DNA of 7,317 nucleotides from NCBI GenBank assembly GCA_003252145.1, contig QKDJ01000084.1, positions 1 through 7,317 on the forward strand, in the 5' to 3' direction. The stretch comes from Azovibrio restrictus (lineage in GTDB: Bacteria > Pseudomonadota > Gammaproteobacteria > Burkholderiales > Rhodocyclaceae). The notes beneath the pieces are model-generated. The model saw only the letters and a program-made list of their open reading frames with translations, did no database searches and had not been told where the DNA came from. Positions 6,327 through 7,317 of this stretch are shown here, in pieces (positions within the stretch are counted from its first letter, which is position 1; every line of letters begins with the position of its first letter). A program made the position numbers and the translations under genes.

Positions 6327-6959
6327 TTACCCCAGGCCGTTCAGGACATAACGGCTCAAAATATCCAGCAGCTTTTCCTCAGCGCCAGGCTGCAGCTTTG
6401 CATTGTCGGGGCCGCCGGAAAACGGAAGGTACGGACGGGCCGGAAGGTTTATAGAAAACGCGCCAACCTCGCTCCACTTTTCCTCAACCTGTTTGTGCGT
6501 GTCTTTTGCAAACACGGCCAGGTTCTTTTTCTTTCCGTCCTCGCCCTGGCGCAGTAGATTGCCTTTCCGATCCGTGCGCAGGCGGGTCTTAACCGAGTAG
6601 GCGGCGCGGTTGATCGTGGCACCGAACTGCTGGGCCGCTGCGTAGTCTTTCGCGGCGCCGCCGGCTCCGATGATTGCATGGTCCGCGCCGTATTCTGTTG
6701 AAACGCTGGCGGCCAAGATGCCTCTATCCTGAAGCAGCTTTAGAACACTCCCACCATTATTCCGTTTCAGGCGCTCACGCTTTGTTGCCGCCGCCATTGG
6801 TGCCCAGTCGGGGCGCCCCTGGGCGGCAAAGTTGGCCTCGGTCTCTGACTCCAGCATTCCGGCAATTTCGCCATACATGCCCTGAGCGTTCTCCAGGACG
6901 GCGCCCAGGCTGTTGATCTTGCCTAGGCTATCTTCAGCATTGATTTCAAGGGTCAGCAT
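6327..6959 (-). CDS. Phage virion morphogenesis protein (Mu gpG / P2 gpS family)
   Basis: Proteins of this family act in tail completion and head-tail joining of Mu- and P2-like phages. The start ATG (6959-6957) has GGAG at 6971-6968 with an eight-base spacer. It is 210 residues, longer than Mu gpG or P2 gpS (about 150), the extra length being a basic central region at about 118-165. Family features are an N-terminal helical region, GRPDWAPMAAATKRER (48-63), LLQDRGIL (75-82), YAAAQQFGATI (106-116), and near the end LPARPYLPF (172-180). The upstream neighbour on the same strand is a MuF-like head protein, the Mu order. The next Mu genes (protease/scaffold, major head) are absent; chromosomal metW lies only 224 bases away. 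The gene looks intact. Function is inferred from family resemblance. Confidence 0.87.
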   Translation of the reverse strand: MLTLEINAEDSLGKINSLGAVLENAQGMYGEIAGMLESETEANFAAQGRPDWAPMAAATKRERLKRNNGGSVLKLLQDRGILAASVSTEYGADHAIIGAGGAAKDYAAAQQFGATINRAAYSVKTRLRTDRKGNLLRQGEDGKKKNLAVFAKDTHKQVEEKWSEVGAFSINLPARPYLPFSGGPDNAKLQPGAEEKLLDILSRYVLNGLG

Positions 6960-6969
6960 TGCCTATACT
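6940..6969 (+). promoter_or_regulatory. Candidate sigma70 promoter inside the gpG start, plus strand
   Basis: TTGATT (6940-6945), an 18-base spacer and TATACT (6964-6969, five of six to the -10 consensus) point rightward, against the phage genes. A start near 6976 is predicted, the first base of the perfect stem of the candidate small RNA. Confidence 0.5.
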
Positions 6970-7102
6970 CCGTACATGGATGCGCGAAACCGGTTGGGCC
7001 TACGACCAATAACCGGCTGTCAGGGTGGGGTGCTAGCGTAGGCGGGGCATGGACCACACTAACCATCCATGGGCCGACTGGGAAACTGGTCGGCCTTTTC
7101 AT
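6953..7102 (-). CDS. Possible 49-residue ORF between MuF-like and gpG-like genes
   Basis: ATG 7102-7100 overlaps the MuF-like stop as ATGA, and the TGA (6955-6953) lies seven bases into the gpG gene. The frame is open throughout, giving a proline-rich peptide beginning MKRPTSFPVGPW and ending TEYRQC. Phage operons often couple genes this way. Against it: no good Shine-Dalgarno (only GGA close to the ATG), unremarkable composition, no recognised family, and the same DNA bears strong RNA structure on the other strand. Confidence 0.3.
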   Translation of the reverse strand: MKRPTSFPVGPWMVSVVHAPPTLAPHPDSRLLVVGPTGFAHPCTEYRQC

Positions 7103-7105
7103 TTT
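6976..7105 (+). ncRNA. Candidate structured small RNA antisense to the phage F-G junction
   Basis: The stretch is framed by a promoter (6940-6969) and an intrinsic terminator (7072-7105). ATGGATG (6976-6982) pairs perfectly with CATCCAT (7064-7070), closing the body just before the terminator. Inside, GCCTACG (6998-7004) pairs with CGTAGGC (7037-7043), and CCGGTT (6990-6995) pairs with AACCGG (7011-7016); the last two cross, so a pseudoknot or a choice between folds is possible. No known RNA family is recognised. Its product would be antisense to the gpG leader and the end of the MuF-like gene. Existence is inferred from signals and pairing only. Confidence 0.45.
7072..7105 (+). terminator. 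Intrinsic terminator with GAAA tetraloop, plus strand
   Basis: GGCCGAC (7072-7078) pairs with GTCGGCC (7089-7095). As plus-strand RNA the stem continues by U-G, G-U and G-C to a GAAA tetraloop (7082-7085), then TTTTCATTTT follows. On the minus strand the two wobble pairs become A-C mismatches and no T-run follows. The element is therefore built for rightward transcription, opposite to the phage genes. Confidence 0.75.
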
Positions 7106-7317
7106 CCGAAGAGCAGAACGCCAGACCGCTGCCGATCCAAATAAGAGTCCTTTGCCCTCATCATGTTCCAGAGCAGGCTACCGTCTCTGTTTAGCCGAAC
7201 AATTGCCAGCAGGCCTGCATCCTCAAACAGGCCCACATAGCGGTTCCGTAGCCCATCTTGATACTCGGACAGCCACACCTCATAAGGTGACTCAAGGGTC
7301 GGCAGGATGAAATTGGC
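7099..7317 (-). CDS. MuF/gp30-like phage head morphogenesis protein, C-terminal end with PBECR-like domain (partial)
   Basis: The frame is open from the window edge to TGA at 7101-7099, giving the last 72 residues. They read LPTLESPYEVWLSEY near the edge, then RYVGLFEDAGLLAIVRLNRDGSLLWNM, and end SYLDRQRSGVLLFGK. This pattern (a TL..P.EVW opening, two beta strands, and a final YLDRQR.GVLL) resembles the phage-Barnase-EndoU-ColicinE5-RelE-like (PBECR) nuclease domains found at the C-terminus of MuF-type portal-associated head proteins. In Mu-like phages this gene precedes gpG, as here. The N-terminal part, and hence the full domain architecture, is outside the window. Nuclease activity is not shown by these residues alone. 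Confidence 0.7.
   Translation of the reverse strand, partial: ANFILPTLESPYEVWLSEYQDGLRNRYVGLFEDAGLLAIVRLNRDGSLLWNMMRAKDSYLDRQRSGVLLFGK

Noticed and set aside
6976..7070. tRNA or tmRNA-like identity for the structured F-G gap
   Set aside because: No acceptor stem with CCA, T-loop or anticodon arm pattern can be laid out.
7049..7144. 31-codon plus-strand ORF starting at ATG 7049
   Set aside because: It runs through the terminator hairpin, has no ribosome-binding site, and lies antisense to the MuF-like coding sequence.

Overview
The window is a GC-rich chromosomal segment of a betaproteobacterium. The gene set and order point to the Rhodocyclales (Azospira/Dechloromonas-like): gshB, a mannose-type PTS IIA protein with HPr and Enzyme I, then metX-metW. 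The taxon is inferred from protein character and synteny; no rRNA or other decisive marker is present.

Region 1 (1-1731) holds the 3' part of gshB, last enzyme of glutathione synthesis. It overlaps by 37 bases a lipoprotein ApbE (FAD:protein FMN transferase). Region 2 (1732-4210) is a tightly coupled operon: a PTS EIIA of the mannose family, HPr and Enzyme I, with TGATG and GTGA junctions. No EIIB or sugar permease is present here, so this looks like the incomplete, regulatory PTS known from betaproteobacteria. Region 3 (4211-6102) is methionine biosynthesis: a sigma70-like promoter, a SAM-II-type riboswitch with a mutually exclusive antiterminator/terminator pair, then metX and metW joined by an ATGA overlap. 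Logic: when SAM is plentiful, the aptamer holds the bases needed by the antiterminator and transcription stops before metX.

Region 4 (6103-7317) is accessory DNA. After metW come two hairpins and a pair of tandem 20-bp repeats resembling transposase-binding repeats of an element end. Beyond them are minus-strand genes of a Mu-like prophage: a gpG-type virion morphogenesis protein and the C-terminal end of a MuF/gp30 head protein with a PBECR-like nuclease fold. Their order (F then G) is Mu-like, but the genes expected after G are missing, so the prophage is truncated or rearranged at the metW side.

Two items stand out. One is the metX leader, where the SAM-II aptamer, a 13-bp antiterminator and an intrinsic terminator can all be read base by base. 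The other is the gap between the two phage genes. On the plus strand it carries a good sigma70 promoter (TTGATT-N18-TATACT), about 95 nt with a perfect closing stem and a possible pseudoknot, and a terminator with a GAAA tetraloop. This is the pattern of an undescribed roughly 125-nt small RNA antisense to the phage morphogenesis operon. A 49-codon minus-strand ORF in the same gap is a rival explanation.
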